A stretch of DNA of 64,000 nucleotides. It comes from Aquibium sp. ELW1220 (GTDB taxonomy: Bacteria > Pseudomonadota > Alphaproteobacteria > Rhizobiales > Rhizobiaceae). Position numbers and translations under genes: made by a program. Below, piece by piece: positions 26,416 to 36,977 of the stretch. The first letter of the stretch is position 1. Each line of letters starts with the position of its first letter. The stretch is taken from NCBI RefSeq assembly GCF_030398385.1, contig NZ_JAOAOQ010000004.1, positions 124,001 through 188,000 on the forward strand, read 5' to 3'. The notes below the pieces were generated by a model, which was not told the origin of the DNA, did no database searches, and saw nothing but the letters and a program-made list of their open reading frames with translations.

Positions 26416-28174
26416 CCATCCCCTCCCCGGGATCACTCACGGCCGGGCTCCAAAACTTCCCGAGGATCCTGTTGGCGGCCGACACCACCGCCTCGAGCGA
26501 CGCGGCGACGATGTTGGTGTTGATGCCGGCACCGAACAGTTTTCCGCCCGGATGCTCCATCTCCATGTAGCTGATCGCCGCGGCATTGGAGCCGCTGTGC
26601 ATCGAATGCTCGGAATAGTCGAGCACCGTCATCGGCACGCCGATGTGGCGCGAGAGCGCATCGACGAAACCGTCGATAGGGCCGGTGCCGGAGCCGGTGA
26701 TCGTGACCTCCCTGCCATTGTCGACGATCGTTGCCTCGACGATCCGCCGGCCCTTGGCCGCCGTATCGGGATAGGTGTGGTGGTCGACGAACTTCAGCCG
26801 ACCGTCCGGCTGCTCGACATAGAGCTCGAGGAAGCGGTCGTGGATTCGCTTCGACGACAATTCCTTGCCTTGCGCGTCGGTGATCGCCTGGATGTCCTTC
26901 GAGAACTCCACCTGCAGGTTGCGCGGCAGGTTCAGCCCGTAATCGGCCTGGAGGATGTAGGCGATGCCGCCCTTGCCCGACTGCGAGTTGATGCGGATGA
27001 TCGCCTCGTAGGTGCGGCCGACATCCTGCGGGTCGATCGGCAGGTAAGGCACTTCCCACAATTCCGTGTTGGCCTTCGCCTTGGCCTTCATCCCCTTGTT
27101 GATGGCGTCCTGGTGCGAGCCGGAAAAGGCCGTGTAGACCAGTTCACCGACATAGGGGTGGCGCTCGGGCACCGGCATCTGGTTCGAGTACTCGAACACC
27201 TCCTTGATGCGGTTGATGTCGGTGCAGTCGAGTTCGGGATCGACGCCCTGCGTGTACATGTTGAGCGCCAGCGTCACGACATCGACATTGCCGGTGCGCT
27301 CGCCATTGCCGAACAGCGTGCCTTCGACGCGGTCGGCGCCGGCCATCAGGCCGAGCTCGGTGGCCGCGATGCCGGTGCCGCGATCATTGTGCGGGTGCAG
27401 CGAGATGATCAGGCTGTCGCGGTTGTCGAGGTTGCGGCACATCCACTCGATCTCGTCGGCATAGATGTTGGGCGTCGACATCTCCACCGTCGCCGGCAGG
27501 TTGAGGATCAGCCGGTGCTCCGGCGTCGGCTTCACGATCTCGGCGACCGCGTTGCAGATCTCCAGCGCCACTTCGAGTTCCGTGCCGGTGAAGCTCTCGG
27601 GAGAATACTCGAAGCGGTAGCCGCCGCCCGCCTTCGCCGCCATGTCGGTGATCAGCTTGGCCGCGTCGGTGGCGATCTGCTTGATGCCGCGCACGTCCTT
27701 CTCGAACACGACGCGCCGCTGCAATTCGCTGGTGGAATTGTAGAAGTGCACGATCGGCGTCCTTGCACCCTGCAGCGCCTCGAAGGTGCGCGCGATCAGT
27801 TCCGGCCGGCACTGGACCAGCACCTGCAGGTCGACGTCGTCGGCAACGTTGCCTTCCTCGATGCACCAGCGGGCGAAGTCGAAATCGGTCTGCGAGGCCG
27901 ACGGGAAGCCGATCTCGATCTCCTTGAAGCCCATGTCGAGCAGGAGCGCGAACATGCGCGCCTTGCGGTCGTGGCCCATCGGGTCGACCAGCGCCTGGTT
28001 GCCGTCGCGCAGGTCGACCGAGCACCAGATCGGCGCCTTCTCGATGCGCTTGCCGGGCCATGTACGGTCGGGCAGGACGATGGCCGGATAGGGATGATAC
28101 TTGCGCGGCGCGTCGGGCATTCCCTTGGAGGAACGCTGGCCGCTGGAGGCAGTGAAGGTTTCGGGCTTGTTCAT
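26405..28174 (-). CDS. leuA: 2-isopropylmalate synthase
   Basis: Catalyses the first committed step of leucine synthesis, condensing acetyl-CoA with 2-oxoisovalerate. The 589-residue product is the long LeuA form: TIM barrel with the start DLRDGNQAL, metal-binding HPHNDRGTGIA, GTLFGNGERTGNVD, and a C-terminal LeuA allosteric domain that allows feedback by leucine. ATG at 28174 has GGGAG 8 bp upstream. A Leu-rich leader peptide with its own promoter lies 120 bp upstream, indicating attenuation control in addition to feedback. Confidence 0.96.
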   Translation of the reverse strand: MNKPETFTASSGQRSSKGMPDAPRKYHPYPAIVLPDRTWPGKRIEKAPIWCSVDLRDGNQALVDPMGHDRKARMFALLLDMGFKEIEIGFPSASQTDFDFARWCIEEGNVADDVDLQVLVQCRPELIARTFEALQGARTPIVHFYNSTSELQRRVVFEKDVRGIKQIATDAAKLITDMAAKAGGGYRFEYSPESFTGTELEVALEICNAVAEIVKPTPEHRLILNLPATVEMSTPNIYADEIEWMCRNLDNRDSLIISLHPHNDRGTGIAATELGLMAGADRVEGTLFGNGERTGNVDVVTLALNMYTQGVDPELDCTDINRIKEVFEYSNQMPVPERHPYVGELVYTAFSGSHQDAINKGMKAKAKANTELWEVPYLPIDPQDVGRTYEAIIRINSQSGKGGIAYILQADYGLNLPRNLQVEFSKDIQAITDAQGKELSSKRIHDRFLELYVEQPDGRLKFVDHHTYPDTAAKGRRIVEATIVDNGREVTITGSGTGPIDGFVDALSRHIGVPMTVLDYSEHSMHSGSNAAAISYMEMEHPGGKLFGAGINTNIVAASLEAVVSAANRILGKFWSPAVSDPGEGMDDH

Positions 28175-28274
28175 GGTCGTCGCTCCCGCGCCTGCCGGAC
28201 CGTCAGGCCGGGGCGCTCATATCACGGATTTGCTGGATTGCGAGTATCGGGAGCACGGCGCTTCGGCGTCGAAC

Positions 28275-28313
28275 CGATCGCCGGGCGCTCCCTGTCAGCG
28301 GACCCGGCGATCG
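28275..28313 (-). promoter_or_regulatory. leuA leader hairpin (attenuator-like)
   Basis: An 11-bp perfect stem: 28313-28303 (minus) pairs with 28285-28275, leaving a 17-nt loop that contains the stop codon of the leader peptide. The upstream arm overlaps the last leader codons. A ribosome stalled at the Leu run and one that reaches the stop would therefore free different segments. A second hairpin (28216-28188) abuts the leuA ribosome site. No U-run is seen. Confidence 0.5.
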
Positions 28314-28417
28314 CCGATAAGACCGAGAAGAAGCAGCGTCGAGGACAGCGCACGCAGCGTCTCGCCGGCGAAGAACCGGGCGGACGAGGCTTTGGAGGTG
28401 GCGCGCATGGACGACAT
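28295..28417 (-). CDS. leuL: leucine-rich leader peptide of leuA
   Basis: A 40-codon ORF ending STLLLLGLIGDRRVR, with four consecutive Leu codons (CTG CTT CTT CTC) and a fifth (CTT) after one Gly, just before the hairpin arm. The first ATG (28417) begins 7 bp after the -10 hexamer, so its mRNA would be nearly leaderless; a second ATG at 28408 is possible. Such Leu runs before leuA are the mark of ribosome-mediated attenuation known from enteric leu operons. The assignment here is from sequence layout only. Confidence 0.6.
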   Translation of the reverse strand: MSSMRATSKASSARFFAGETLRALSSTLLLLGLIGDRRVR

Positions 28418-28603
28418 GATGGTGCGTATAGCGGGCTCAGCGGTGCGTGGCAAGGAGGGATTGCGACGGGTGCGGCGGCAGCAGCGAGACAGGTCGCTAC
28501 GATGCGGAGGCCGAGATGGGGATGGGAGGCCATTGAGGCACGGGCGGCAGTCACTTGCCGATCCCGGCACAGGCCATTGCACCCAGCGCGTATCCACGAT
28601 CAT
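28418..28603 (-). pseudogene. remnant position of a vapC toxin
   Basis: An ATG at 28603 overlaps the vapB stop (ATGA), exactly where a vapC gene should begin, and opens MIVDT like a PIN toxin. The following residues (RWVQWPVPGSASDC...) lose all resemblance. The frame stays open into the leuA leader without recognisable domains. I read it as a decayed or replaced toxin gene. Confidence 0.3.
28425..28453 (-). promoter_or_regulatory. promoter of the leuA leader
   Basis: TTGCCA (28453-28448) and TATACG (28430-28425) are separated by exactly 17 bp on the minus strand. The predicted start falls at or one base before the leader ATG at 28417. This is one of the better sigma-70-like promoters in the window. 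Confidence 0.6.
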
Positions 28604-28812
28604 CGGCTTCCCTTTCCCGGCCTGTCCTCCCGTATCTCCGCCAGATCTCCCCCCCACCCGATCCCCCTCAGCTCGGAGATTGCCTGCAATTGCGCCTGTC
28701 GCTCGAGCAACACTCTCAATCCGGCTTCGACCGCCGCCGTCTCGTCGGGCAATCCGGTGATCCGCATGACTTCTTCTATGAATTGGGCGTCGATTTCGAT
28801 CGTCGTGCGCAT
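28600..28812 (-). CDS. orphan VapB-family antitoxin
   Basis: A 70-residue antitoxin starting MRTTIEIDAQFIEEVMRITGL with the ETAAVEAGLRVLLERQAQ helix of the VapB/DUF2191 family. The expected partner toxin downstream is not recognisable, so it appears to be an orphan. It is divergent from the phd-vapC pair at 28987 with 174 bp between them. It could still repress its own promoter or cross-neutralise another PIN toxin. Confidence 0.75.
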   Translation of the reverse strand: MRTTIEIDAQFIEEVMRITGLPDETAAVEAGLRVLLERQAQLQAISELRGIGWGGDLAEIREDRPGKGSR

Positions 28813-28986
28813 GTGCTGGACCGATACATCTTCTTCGGTCTGTCATTATGCACGTCCAAGTGGCGGGCATCAACGAAAGCGGGACAACCATCATCCCGAG
28901 TTGCAGCCATCTACTAGCGACAAGCGCTGTTCAATGTTGACTTGGACCATCTTCAGGACCAGATTCCCCCAATCTCGAGAGCCACG

Positions 28987-29244
28987 ATGAAGGTATCGAT
29001 CAGTGACGCCAAGGCGCGGTTGACCGATCTCGTCCGTCGCGCCGAAGCGGGCGAGGAGATCATCCTGACGCGCCACGGTCAGGCGGCGGTTCGCCTCGTC
29101 GTCGTCGGTGCCGCAGCGGACGCCGGGCAGCGCAGGGCGCTGATGGAGAAGGTGCGCCGTTCAGGCGCCGCAAAGGCGACCGCAGGACCCGATGCTGTCC
29201 GCAGCCAGGATTTCCTCTACGACGACGCCGGTCTGCCGGCGTGA
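28987..29244 (+). CDS. Phd/YefM-type antitoxin
   Basis: An 85-residue antitoxin of the Phd/YefM fold: MKVSISDAKARLTDLVRRAEAGEEIILTRHGQAAVRLV is the DNA-binding and dimerisation half, and the C-terminal tail should wrap the toxin. ATG at 28987 is the start that matches the family; an upstream in-frame ATG at 28942 would add a non-homologous tail. It overlaps the vapC start by 4 bp. Confidence 0.9.
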   Translation: MKVSISDAKARLTDLVRRAEAGEEIILTRHGQAAVRLVVVGAAADAGQRRALMEKVRRSGAAKATAGPDAVRSQDFLYDDAGLPA

Positions 29245-29636
29245 TCGTGGTCGATACATCCGCGCTGATGGCGATCGTGCTGGACGAACTGTCGGCAGAC
29301 GCTTGCATGTCGGCGATCGCCGGCGCGGACGCCCTGCTCATCTCGGGCGGGACGGTCGCCGAAGCGCTCGTCGTCGCGGATCGCCGTAACGTCGGCGAGG
29401 ACATGCGGGAACTGATCGACGGACTGGGCTTGGAGGTCGTAACGGTATCGAGAGCCTCCGCCGAGCGGGTCGCCGCTGCCTATGATCGCTGGGGAAAGGG
29501 CGCGCATCCAGCGGGGATCAACCTCGGCGACTGCTATGCCTACGCCGTCGCCAGGGAGCACGCATGTCCGCTGCTCTTCATCGGCGGCGACTTCGCTGCG
29601 ACCGACATCGCGCCCGCCCTCCCCACCAACGAATGA
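29241..29636 (+). CDS. VapC-type PIN-domain toxin
   Basis: A 131-residue PIN toxin with intact acidic residues: Asp in MIVVDTSALMAI, Glu in VAEALVV, Asp in GINLGDCYAYA and Asp in GGDFAATD. The product belongs to the FitB/VapC group that pairs with Phd-type antitoxins. GTG start overlaps the antitoxin stop (GTGA). Apparently functional. Confidence 0.9.
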   Translation: MIVVDTSALMAIVLDELSADACMSAIAGADALLISGGTVAEALVVADRRNVGEDMRELIDGLGLEVVTVSRASAERVAAAYDRWGKGAHPAGINLGDCYAYAVAREHACPLLFIGGDFAATDIAPALPTNE

Positions 29637-29661
29637 CGCCCGCTTTGCTGCAACCCGCCTC

Positions 29662-29691
29662 TTGCGCTCCGCAACATACCCGGTAGTATGT
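29662..29691 (+). promoter_or_regulatory. pcaD promoter with overlapping palindromic operator
   Basis: TTGCGC (29662-29667) and TAGTAT (29684-29689) with a 16-bp spacer form a plausible promoter. The perfect inverted repeat ACATAC-CCGGTA-GTATGT (29674-29691) covers the -10, a geometry typical of TetR-type repressor sites. No TetR gene is in the window. Confidence 0.55.
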
Positions 29692-29713
29692 CGCGCGTCA
29701 GGGGAGGACATCC

Positions 29714-30511
29714 ATGGCGTTTGCACGCGTGAACGGCGTCGTTCTGCACCACGAGGATCGTGGCGGCACGGGAAAGCCCGCGATCGTCTATTCGAACTCG
29801 CTCGGCACCGACTTCCGCATCTGGGACGAGGTCGTCGCGCGTCTCGGCGACCGTTTCCGCCACATCCGCTACGACAAGCGCGGCCACGGCCTGTCGGAGG
29901 CGACGCCGGCGCCCTATGCGATGAACGACCATGTCGGCGACCTTGAATCGCTTCTCGACCATTTGGGCGTAAAGGCTTGCGCCCTCGTCGGATTGTCGGT
30001 CGGCGGCGTGATCGCGCAGGGGCTGGCGGCGAAGCGGCCCGACCTCGTCGAAGTGATGGTTCTGATGGATACCGCCCACAGGATCGGCACCGCCGAGATG
30101 TGGAACCAGCGCATCGACGGCGTGACGAGCAACGGCATCGCCCCGCTCGCGGACGCCATCATGCAGCGCTGGTTCACGCCGGCTTACCGGTCCCCGGACA
30201 ATCCCGACTTCGTCGGCTACACCGCCATGCTCACCCGCACCACGGTCGACGGCTATGCCGGCACCTGTGCGGCGCTGCGCGACACCGACTATACCGAACA
30301 GACGAAGGCGCTCTCGCTGCCGGTGCTCGCCATCGTCGGCGACCAGGACGGCTCCACCCCGCCCGACCTCGTGCGCTCCACCGCAGACCTGATCCGCGGC
30401 GCCCGATTCCGCATCATCCCGGACGCCGGTCACCTGCCCTGCATCGAACAGCCGCAGGCGGTGACGAACCTCATTCACAATTTCCTGCGGGAGACGCGGT
30501 TCGCGGGCTAG
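29714..30511 (+). CDS. pcaD: 3-oxoadipate enol-lactonase-like alpha/beta hydrolase
   Basis: A 265-residue hydrolase of the PcaD family, which opens 3-oxoadipate enol-lactone in the beta-ketoadipate pathway. Motifs: YDKRGHGLSE, nucleophile in LVGLSVGGVIAQGLA, Asp in VGDQDGSTP and His in DAGHLPCIEQP. GGGGAGG precedes the ATG by 6 bp. No other pca gene is nearby; instead a dicarboxylate beta-oxidation operon follows 92 bp later, so it may act on a related lactone or ester. The symbol is by family resemblance. Confidence 0.8.
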   Translation: MAFARVNGVVLHHEDRGGTGKPAIVYSNSLGTDFRIWDEVVARLGDRFRHIRYDKRGHGLSEATPAPYAMNDHVGDLESLLDHLGVKACALVGLSVGGVIAQGLAAKRPDLVEVMVLMDTAHRIGTAEMWNQRIDGVTSNGIAPLADAIMQRWFTPAYRSPDNPDFVGYTAMLTRTTVDGYAGTCAALRDTDYTEQTKALSLPVLAIVGDQDGSTPPDLVRSTADLIRGARFRIIPDAGHLPCIEQPQAVTNLIHNFLRETRFAG

Positions 30512-30537
30512 ACGCTCGCCCCTCGAAGACCTGCGGA

Positions 30538-30565
30538 GCGGTGACGCCGGACGACGGCGCACCGC
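30538..30565 (+). terminator. stable hairpin between pcaD and pimF
   Basis: GCGGTG-A-CGCCG pairs with CGGCG-CACCGC around a GACGA loop: eleven base pairs with one bulged A. There is no T-run after it, so it may be a weak or Rho-assisted terminator, or an mRNA-processing or stability element. Confidence 0.4.
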
Positions 30566-30603
30566 TGCCCCAAGACGAAGATTGCCATTCCGGAGTATAT
30601 TCG

Positions 30604-32706
<2,103 letters not shown>

Positions 32707-32708
32707 CG

Positions 32709-34394
32709 ATGGACCTCGCCGCCGCTCCCTGGCGCGCGCTCTACCCGGCCGGGCTCTCGCCCGACGCCCGCCTCGCCGGCTTTGCCGTGCACGCGATCGT
32801 CGACGAGGCGGCCGGGAAGTGGCCGGACCGGGCGGCGGCGATCTTCCGCGACACCACTCTCACCTTCGGCGAGCTCGCCGCGCAGGTCGATCGCACCGCC
32901 CGCGCCTTCCGCGAGGCGGGCGTCGAAAGCGGGACACGGGTCGCGCTGCTTTTGCCCAACACGCTCTACCACCTCCTCGCCTTCTTCGGCGCGTTGAAGG
33001 CCGGCGGCACCGTCGTGCACCTGTCGCCGCTCGACGGCGGCGCGGTGCTGCGCCACAAGCTCGCCGACAGCGGCGCGCGGCTCGTGGTGACGACCAACAT
33101 CGGCGACCTCGCGGTGCGCGCCGGCGACTTCGTCCGCGCCGGGCTGGTCGAACGGCTGATCGTCGGCGACGACGCGGCCTACGGCCCCTCCCCGCTGACC
33201 GGCGCGATGCCGCAGGACTGCGATTTCAACGACTTCGCGGCGTTCCTCGATTCGGTCTCCGAGACGGTTGATTCAGTGCCCGAGGAGCCAGGCCTTCCCG
33301 ACGTCACGCTCGACGACCTCGCGCTGCTGCAATACACCGGCGGCACCACCGGCATGCCCAAGGGCGCGATGCTGACGCACCGCAATCTGTCGACGGCGGT
33401 GGAGAGCTACGACCTCTGGTTCGACGCCTGGGGCCTGATGCGGGAAGCGCAGGAGCGCGTCCTTCTGTTCCTTCCTCTCTTCCACATCTACTCGCTGTCG
33501 GCGGTCATGCTGCGCTGCGTGCGCGGCGGCCAGACGATGATCATCCACACCCGCTTCGACGCCGGCACGGCGCTGGCCGAGATCGAGGCCGGCGCGACGA
33601 GCTTCCCCGGCGTGCCGACGATGTGGATCGCGATCTCGGCGATGGCCGGGGTCGAGAAACGCGACTTCTCCTCGCTGCGCTACTGCGCCTCCGGCGGCGC
33701 GCCGCTGGCCGTGGAGACCGCGCGGCGGCTGAAGGCGATCACCGGCCACGACCTGCTCGGCGGCTGGGGCATGACCGAGACTTCGCCCGCCGGCACCAAC
33801 ATCCCGCCGACGCGGCCCGACAAGGTCGGTACCATCGGCGTGCCGCTGCCCGGCATCTTTCTCGACATCGTCGCGCTGGAGGATCCGCAGCGCGTGCTGC
33901 CGCATGGCGAGATCGGCGAACTGCGCGTCTTCGGCCCCAACGTGACCGTCGGCTACCTGAACCAGCCGGCCGAGAACGCCCGCGCCTTCAGCGGCGGCGG
34001 GTTTCTCACCGGCGACATCGGCTTCATGGACGAAGAAGGCTTCTTCACCATCGTCGACCGCAAGAAGGACATGATCCTGTCGGGCGGCTTCAACGTCTAT
34101 CCGCAACTGATCGAGCAGATGATCTACGAGCATCCCGACGTCGAGGAGGTGCTCGTCATCGGCATCGCCGACGCCTATCGCGGCGAGGCGGCGAAGGCCT
34201 TCGTCAAGCTGCGCGCCGGCGCAGCGGCGCTGTCGCTGGAGGCGCTGCGCGCCTTCCTGAAGGACCGGCTCGGTCCGCACGAGATGCCGGCCGCGCTCGA
34301 ACTGCGCGACGCCCTGCCGCGGACGCCGGTCGGAAAACTGTCGAAAATCGAACTCAAGCAGGAAGAGGCAGCGCGCATCGCGCGCGCCTCGTAA
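32709..34394 (+). CDS. pimA: dicarboxylate-CoA ligase, PimA type
   Basis: A 561-residue AMP-forming acyl-CoA synthetase. P-loop [55 protein letters not shown] and the C-terminal catalytic Lys in [10 protein letters not shown] are all present. In pim operons this enzyme activates pimelate and other dicarboxylates or fatty acids to CoA thioesters, starting the pathway. ATG at 32709 lies 2 bp after the pimF stop, so the genes are coupled. Confidence 0.87.
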   Translation: MDLAAAPWRALYPAGLSPDARLAGFAVHAIVDEAAGKWPDRAAAIFRDTTLTFGELAAQVDRTARAFREAGVESGTRVALLLPNTLYHLLAFFGALKAGGTVVHLSPLDGGAVLRHKLADSGARLVVTTNIGDLAVRAGDFVRAGLVERLIVGDDAAYGPSPLTGAMPQDCDFNDFAAFLDSVSETVDSVPEEPGLPDVTLDDLALLQYTGGTTGMPKGAMLTHRNLSTAVESYDLWFDAWGLMREAQERVLLFLPLFHIYSLSAVMLRCVRGGQTMIIHTRFDAGTALAEIEAGATSFPGVPTMWIAISAMAGVEKRDFSSLRYCASGGAPLAVETARRLKAITGHDLLGGWGMTETSPAGTNIPPTRPDKVGTIGVPLPGIFLDIVALEDPQRVLPHGEIGELRVFGPNVTVGYLNQPAENARAFSGGGFLTGDIGFMDEEGFFTIVDRKKDMILSGGFNVYPQLIEQMIYEHPDVEEVLVIGIADAYRGEAAKAFVKLRAGAAALSLEALRAFLKDRLGPHEMPAALELRDALPRTPVGKLSKIELKQEEAARIARAS

Positions 34395-34405
34395 GGGAGA
34401 ACATC

Positions 34406-35587
34406 ATGCGCGAAGCCGTCATCGTTTCCACCGCCCGCACGCCGATCGGCAAGGCCTATCGCGGCGCCTTCAACGACACCGAGGGTCATGTGCTCGGGGG
34501 CCACGCCATCCGCCATGCGCTCGTCCGCTCCGGCCTCGATGGCGGCGAGATCGAGGACGTGATCATGGGCTGCGCCATGCAGGAAGGCACCACGGGCCTG
34601 AACGTGGCACGCCGCGCCCTTTTGTCGGCCGGCCTGCCCATCACCGTTGCGGGCACGACGATCGACCGTCAGTGCTCGTCCGGTCTCCAGTCGATGGCGC
34701 TGCTCGCCAATGCGATCCGCAACGACGGCGTCAAGGCCGGCATCGCGGGCGGCCTGGAATCGATCAGCCTCGTCCAGAACGATCACCGCAACACCTTCCA
34801 CCTCTTCGACAAGAGCCTGAGCGGCGCCGCGGCCGACGTCTACCTGCCGATGATCGACACCGCCGAGAACGTGGCCAACCGCTACGGCATCTCGCGCGAG
34901 GCGCAGGACGCCTACGGGCTGGAATCGCAGAGACGCGTCGCCGCCGCCCGCGAGGCCGGCCGGTTCGATGCCGAGATCGCGCCGATTTCGGTACGCATGG
35001 CCTCGGTCGACAAGGAGACCAGGGAGGTCACCCACAAGGACGTGACGCTTTCCCATGACGAGGGGCCGCGCCCGGAGACCACCGCCGAGGGCCTCGCCGG
35101 CCTGAAGCCGGTGCGCGAGGGCGGCTTCATCACCGCCGGCAATGCCAGCCAGCTCTCCGACGGCGCCTCGGCCTGCGTGATGATGGAAGCGAAGGAAGCC
35201 GAGAAGCGCGGCCTGACCCCGCTCGGCATCTTCCGCGGCTTCAACGTCGCCGGCTGCGCACCCGACGAGATGGGCATCGGCCCGGTCTTCGCCGTGCCGC
35301 GGCTGCTGGAGCGCCACGGGCTGAAGGTCGACGACATCGGCCTGTGGGAACTGAACGAGGCCTTTGCCGTGCAGGTGCTCTACTGCCGCGACCGGCTCGG
35401 CATCGATCCGGAGAAGCTCAACGTCAGCGGCGGCGCCATCGCGGTGGGCCATCCCTACGGCATGTCGGGTTCCCGCCTCGCCGGCCATGCGCTGATCGAG
35501 GGCAAGCGCCGCGGCGTGAAATATGCCGTCGTTACCATGTGCGTCGGCGGCGGCATGGGCGCGGCCGGGCTGCTCGAGATCAACTGA
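34406..35587 (+). CDS. pimB: acetyl-CoA acyltransferase (thiolase), PimB type
   Basis: A 393-residue thiolase performing the final thiolytic cleavage of a 3-ketoacyl-CoA to acetyl-CoA and a shortened acyl-CoA. The nucleophilic Cys is in [12 protein letters not shown]; the general-base residues are in [10 protein letters not shown] and the C-terminal [19 protein letters not shown] lies 6 bp before the ATG at 34406. It is 11 bp after pimA and is followed by a RIME-like repeat. Confidence 0.9.
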   Translation: MREAVIVSTARTPIGKAYRGAFNDTEGHVLGGHAIRHALVRSGLDGGEIEDVIMGCAMQEGTTGLNVARRALLSAGLPITVAGTTIDRQCSSGLQSMALLANAIRNDGVKAGIAGGLESISLVQNDHRNTFHLFDKSLSGAAADVYLPMIDTAENVANRYGISREAQDAYGLESQRRVAAAREAGRFDAEIAPISVRMASVDKETREVTHKDVTLSHDEGPRPETTAEGLAGLKPVREGGFITAGNASQLSDGASACVMMEAKEAEKRGLTPLGIFRGFNVAGCAPDEMGIGPVFAVPRLLERHGLKVDDIGLWELNEAFAVQVLYCRDRLGIDPEKLNVSGGAIAVGHPYGMSGSRLAGHALIEGKRRGVKYAVVTMCVGGGMGAAGLLEIN

Positions 35588-35597
35588 GGAGAGCTCT

Positions 35598-35720
35598 CTT
35601 CTCCCCGTTTGCGGGGAGAAGATGCCGGCAGGCAGATGAGGGGCTGCGCCGACATTTCATTGCTCGCACTGCCCCTTATCCGGCCCTACGGGCCACCTTC
35701 TCCCCGTGAACGGGAGAAGG
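35598..35720. repeat. RIME-like palindromic intergenic repeat
   Basis: Three hairpins in 123 bp: CTTCTCCCCG-TTTG-CGGGGAGAAG (35598-35621, 10-bp arms), GGCCC-TAC-GGGCC (35682-35694) and CCTTCTCCC-N7-GGGAGAAGG (35696-35720). The outer palindromes share the CTTCTCCC core in both orientations, and internal sequence such as GCCGGCAGGCAGATGAGGGG is familiar from the mosaic elements spread through rhizobial genomes. It lies between pimB and pimC, so it would be transcribed within the operon. A single copy is in this window. Confidence 0.75.
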
Positions 35721-35738
35721 AACAAGGAGGAGACAACC

Positions 35739-36941
35739 ATGGACCTTCGCTTCACCGACGAGGAAAACGCCTTCCGCGAGGAGGTGCGTAGCTTCTTTCG
35801 CGACAACCTGCCCGACGACATCCGCGCGAAGATGATCGACGGCGAGCACCTCGACAAGCCGGACTTCGTCCGCTGGACGAAGATCCTCAACGCGCACGGC
35901 TGGGGCGTGCCGCACTGGCCGGAGGAGCATGGCGGAACCGGCTGGGGACCGATGAAGCAGTACATCTTTCTTGAGGAACTGCAGAAATATCCCGCTCCGC
36001 AGCCGCTCGCCTTCGGCGTCAACATGGTGGGGCCGGTGATCTACACCTTCGGCAACCAGGCGCAGAAGCAGCGCTTCCTGCCGGCGATCGCCAATCTCGA
36101 CGACTGGTGGTGCCAGGGCTTCTCCGAGCCCGGCTCCGGCTCGGACCTCGCCTCGCTGAAGACCCGCGCCGTCCGCGACGGCGATCACTACGTCGTCAAC
36201 GGCCAGAAGACCTGGACGACGCTGGCGCAATATGCCGACTGGATCTTCTGCCTCGTGCGCACCGACACGGCCGCCAAGAAGCAGGAAGGCATCTCCTTCC
36301 TGCTGATCGACATGAAGACGCCCGGCATCGAGGTCCGTCCGATCGTCACGATCGATGGCGGCCGCGAGATCAACGAGGTCTTCCTGACCGACGTGCGCGT
36401 GCCGGTGGAAAACCTCGTCGGCGAGGAGAACAAGGGCTGGGACTACGCCAAGTTCCTGCTCGGCAACGAGCGCACCAACATCGCGCGCATCGGCGTCTCG
36501 AAGCAGCGCGTGGCCCGCATCCGCGAACTCGCCGCGCTGGAAATGGCCGGCGGCCGTCCGCTGATCGAGGACGAGCGCTTCCGCGAGAAGCTGGCCACGA
36601 TCGAGATCGACCTGAAGGCGCTGGAGATGACGCAGCTGCGCGTCGTGGCGGCCGATGCCAAGCGCGGCAACACCGGCAAGCCCGACCCCGCGTCCTCGAT
36701 CCTGAAGATCAAGGGCTCCGAGATCCAGCAGGCCACGACGCACCTTCTGATGGAGGTGATGGGTCCCTACGCAGCGCCATATCTCCCCGAGCACGACGCC
36801 CGCTGGAACGAGCCGTCCGAGGTGCCCGAATACGCGCCGGTGGCCGCGCCGAACTATTTCAACAACCGCAAGGTCTCGATCTACGGCGGCTCGAACGAGA
36901 TCCAGAAGAACATCATCGCCAAGGCGGTGCTGGGGCTGTGA
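35739..36941 (+). CDS. pimC: acyl-CoA dehydrogenase, PimC (large) type
   Basis: A 400-residue flavin acyl-CoA dehydrogenase subunit. Typical segments are WCQGFSEPGSGSDLASLKT (FAD/substrate), WTTLAQYADWIFCLVRTD and the C-terminal YGGSNEIQKNIIAKAVLGL. Paired with the next gene it should introduce the 2,3 double bond into dicarboxyl-CoA. ATG at 35739 has AAGGAGG 8 bp upstream, located just outside the RIME-like repeat. Confidence 0.88.
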   Translation: MDLRFTDEENAFREEVRSFFRDNLPDDIRAKMIDGEHLDKPDFVRWTKILNAHGWGVPHWPEEHGGTGWGPMKQYIFLEELQKYPAPQPLAFGVNMVGPVIYTFGNQAQKQRFLPAIANLDDWWCQGFSEPGSGSDLASLKTRAVRDGDHYVVNGQKTWTTLAQYADWIFCLVRTDTAAKKQEGISFLLIDMKTPGIEVRPIVTIDGGREINEVFLTDVRVPVENLVGEENKGWDYAKFLLGNERTNIARIGVSKQRVARIRELAALEMAGGRPLIEDERFREKLATIEIDLKALEMTQLRVVAADAKRGNTGKPDPASSILKIKGSEIQQATTHLLMEVMGPYAAPYLPEHDARWNEPSEVPEYAPVAAPNYFNNRKVSIYGGSNEIQKNIIAKAVLGL

Positions 36942-36977
36942 CCGCCCCCGCCCGCAACGAGACGACAGGAGGACGCG

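Noticed and set aside
26402-28990. 862-codon plus-strand open frame opposite leuA
   Set aside because: leuA is unmistakable on the other strand; the frame is its shadow.
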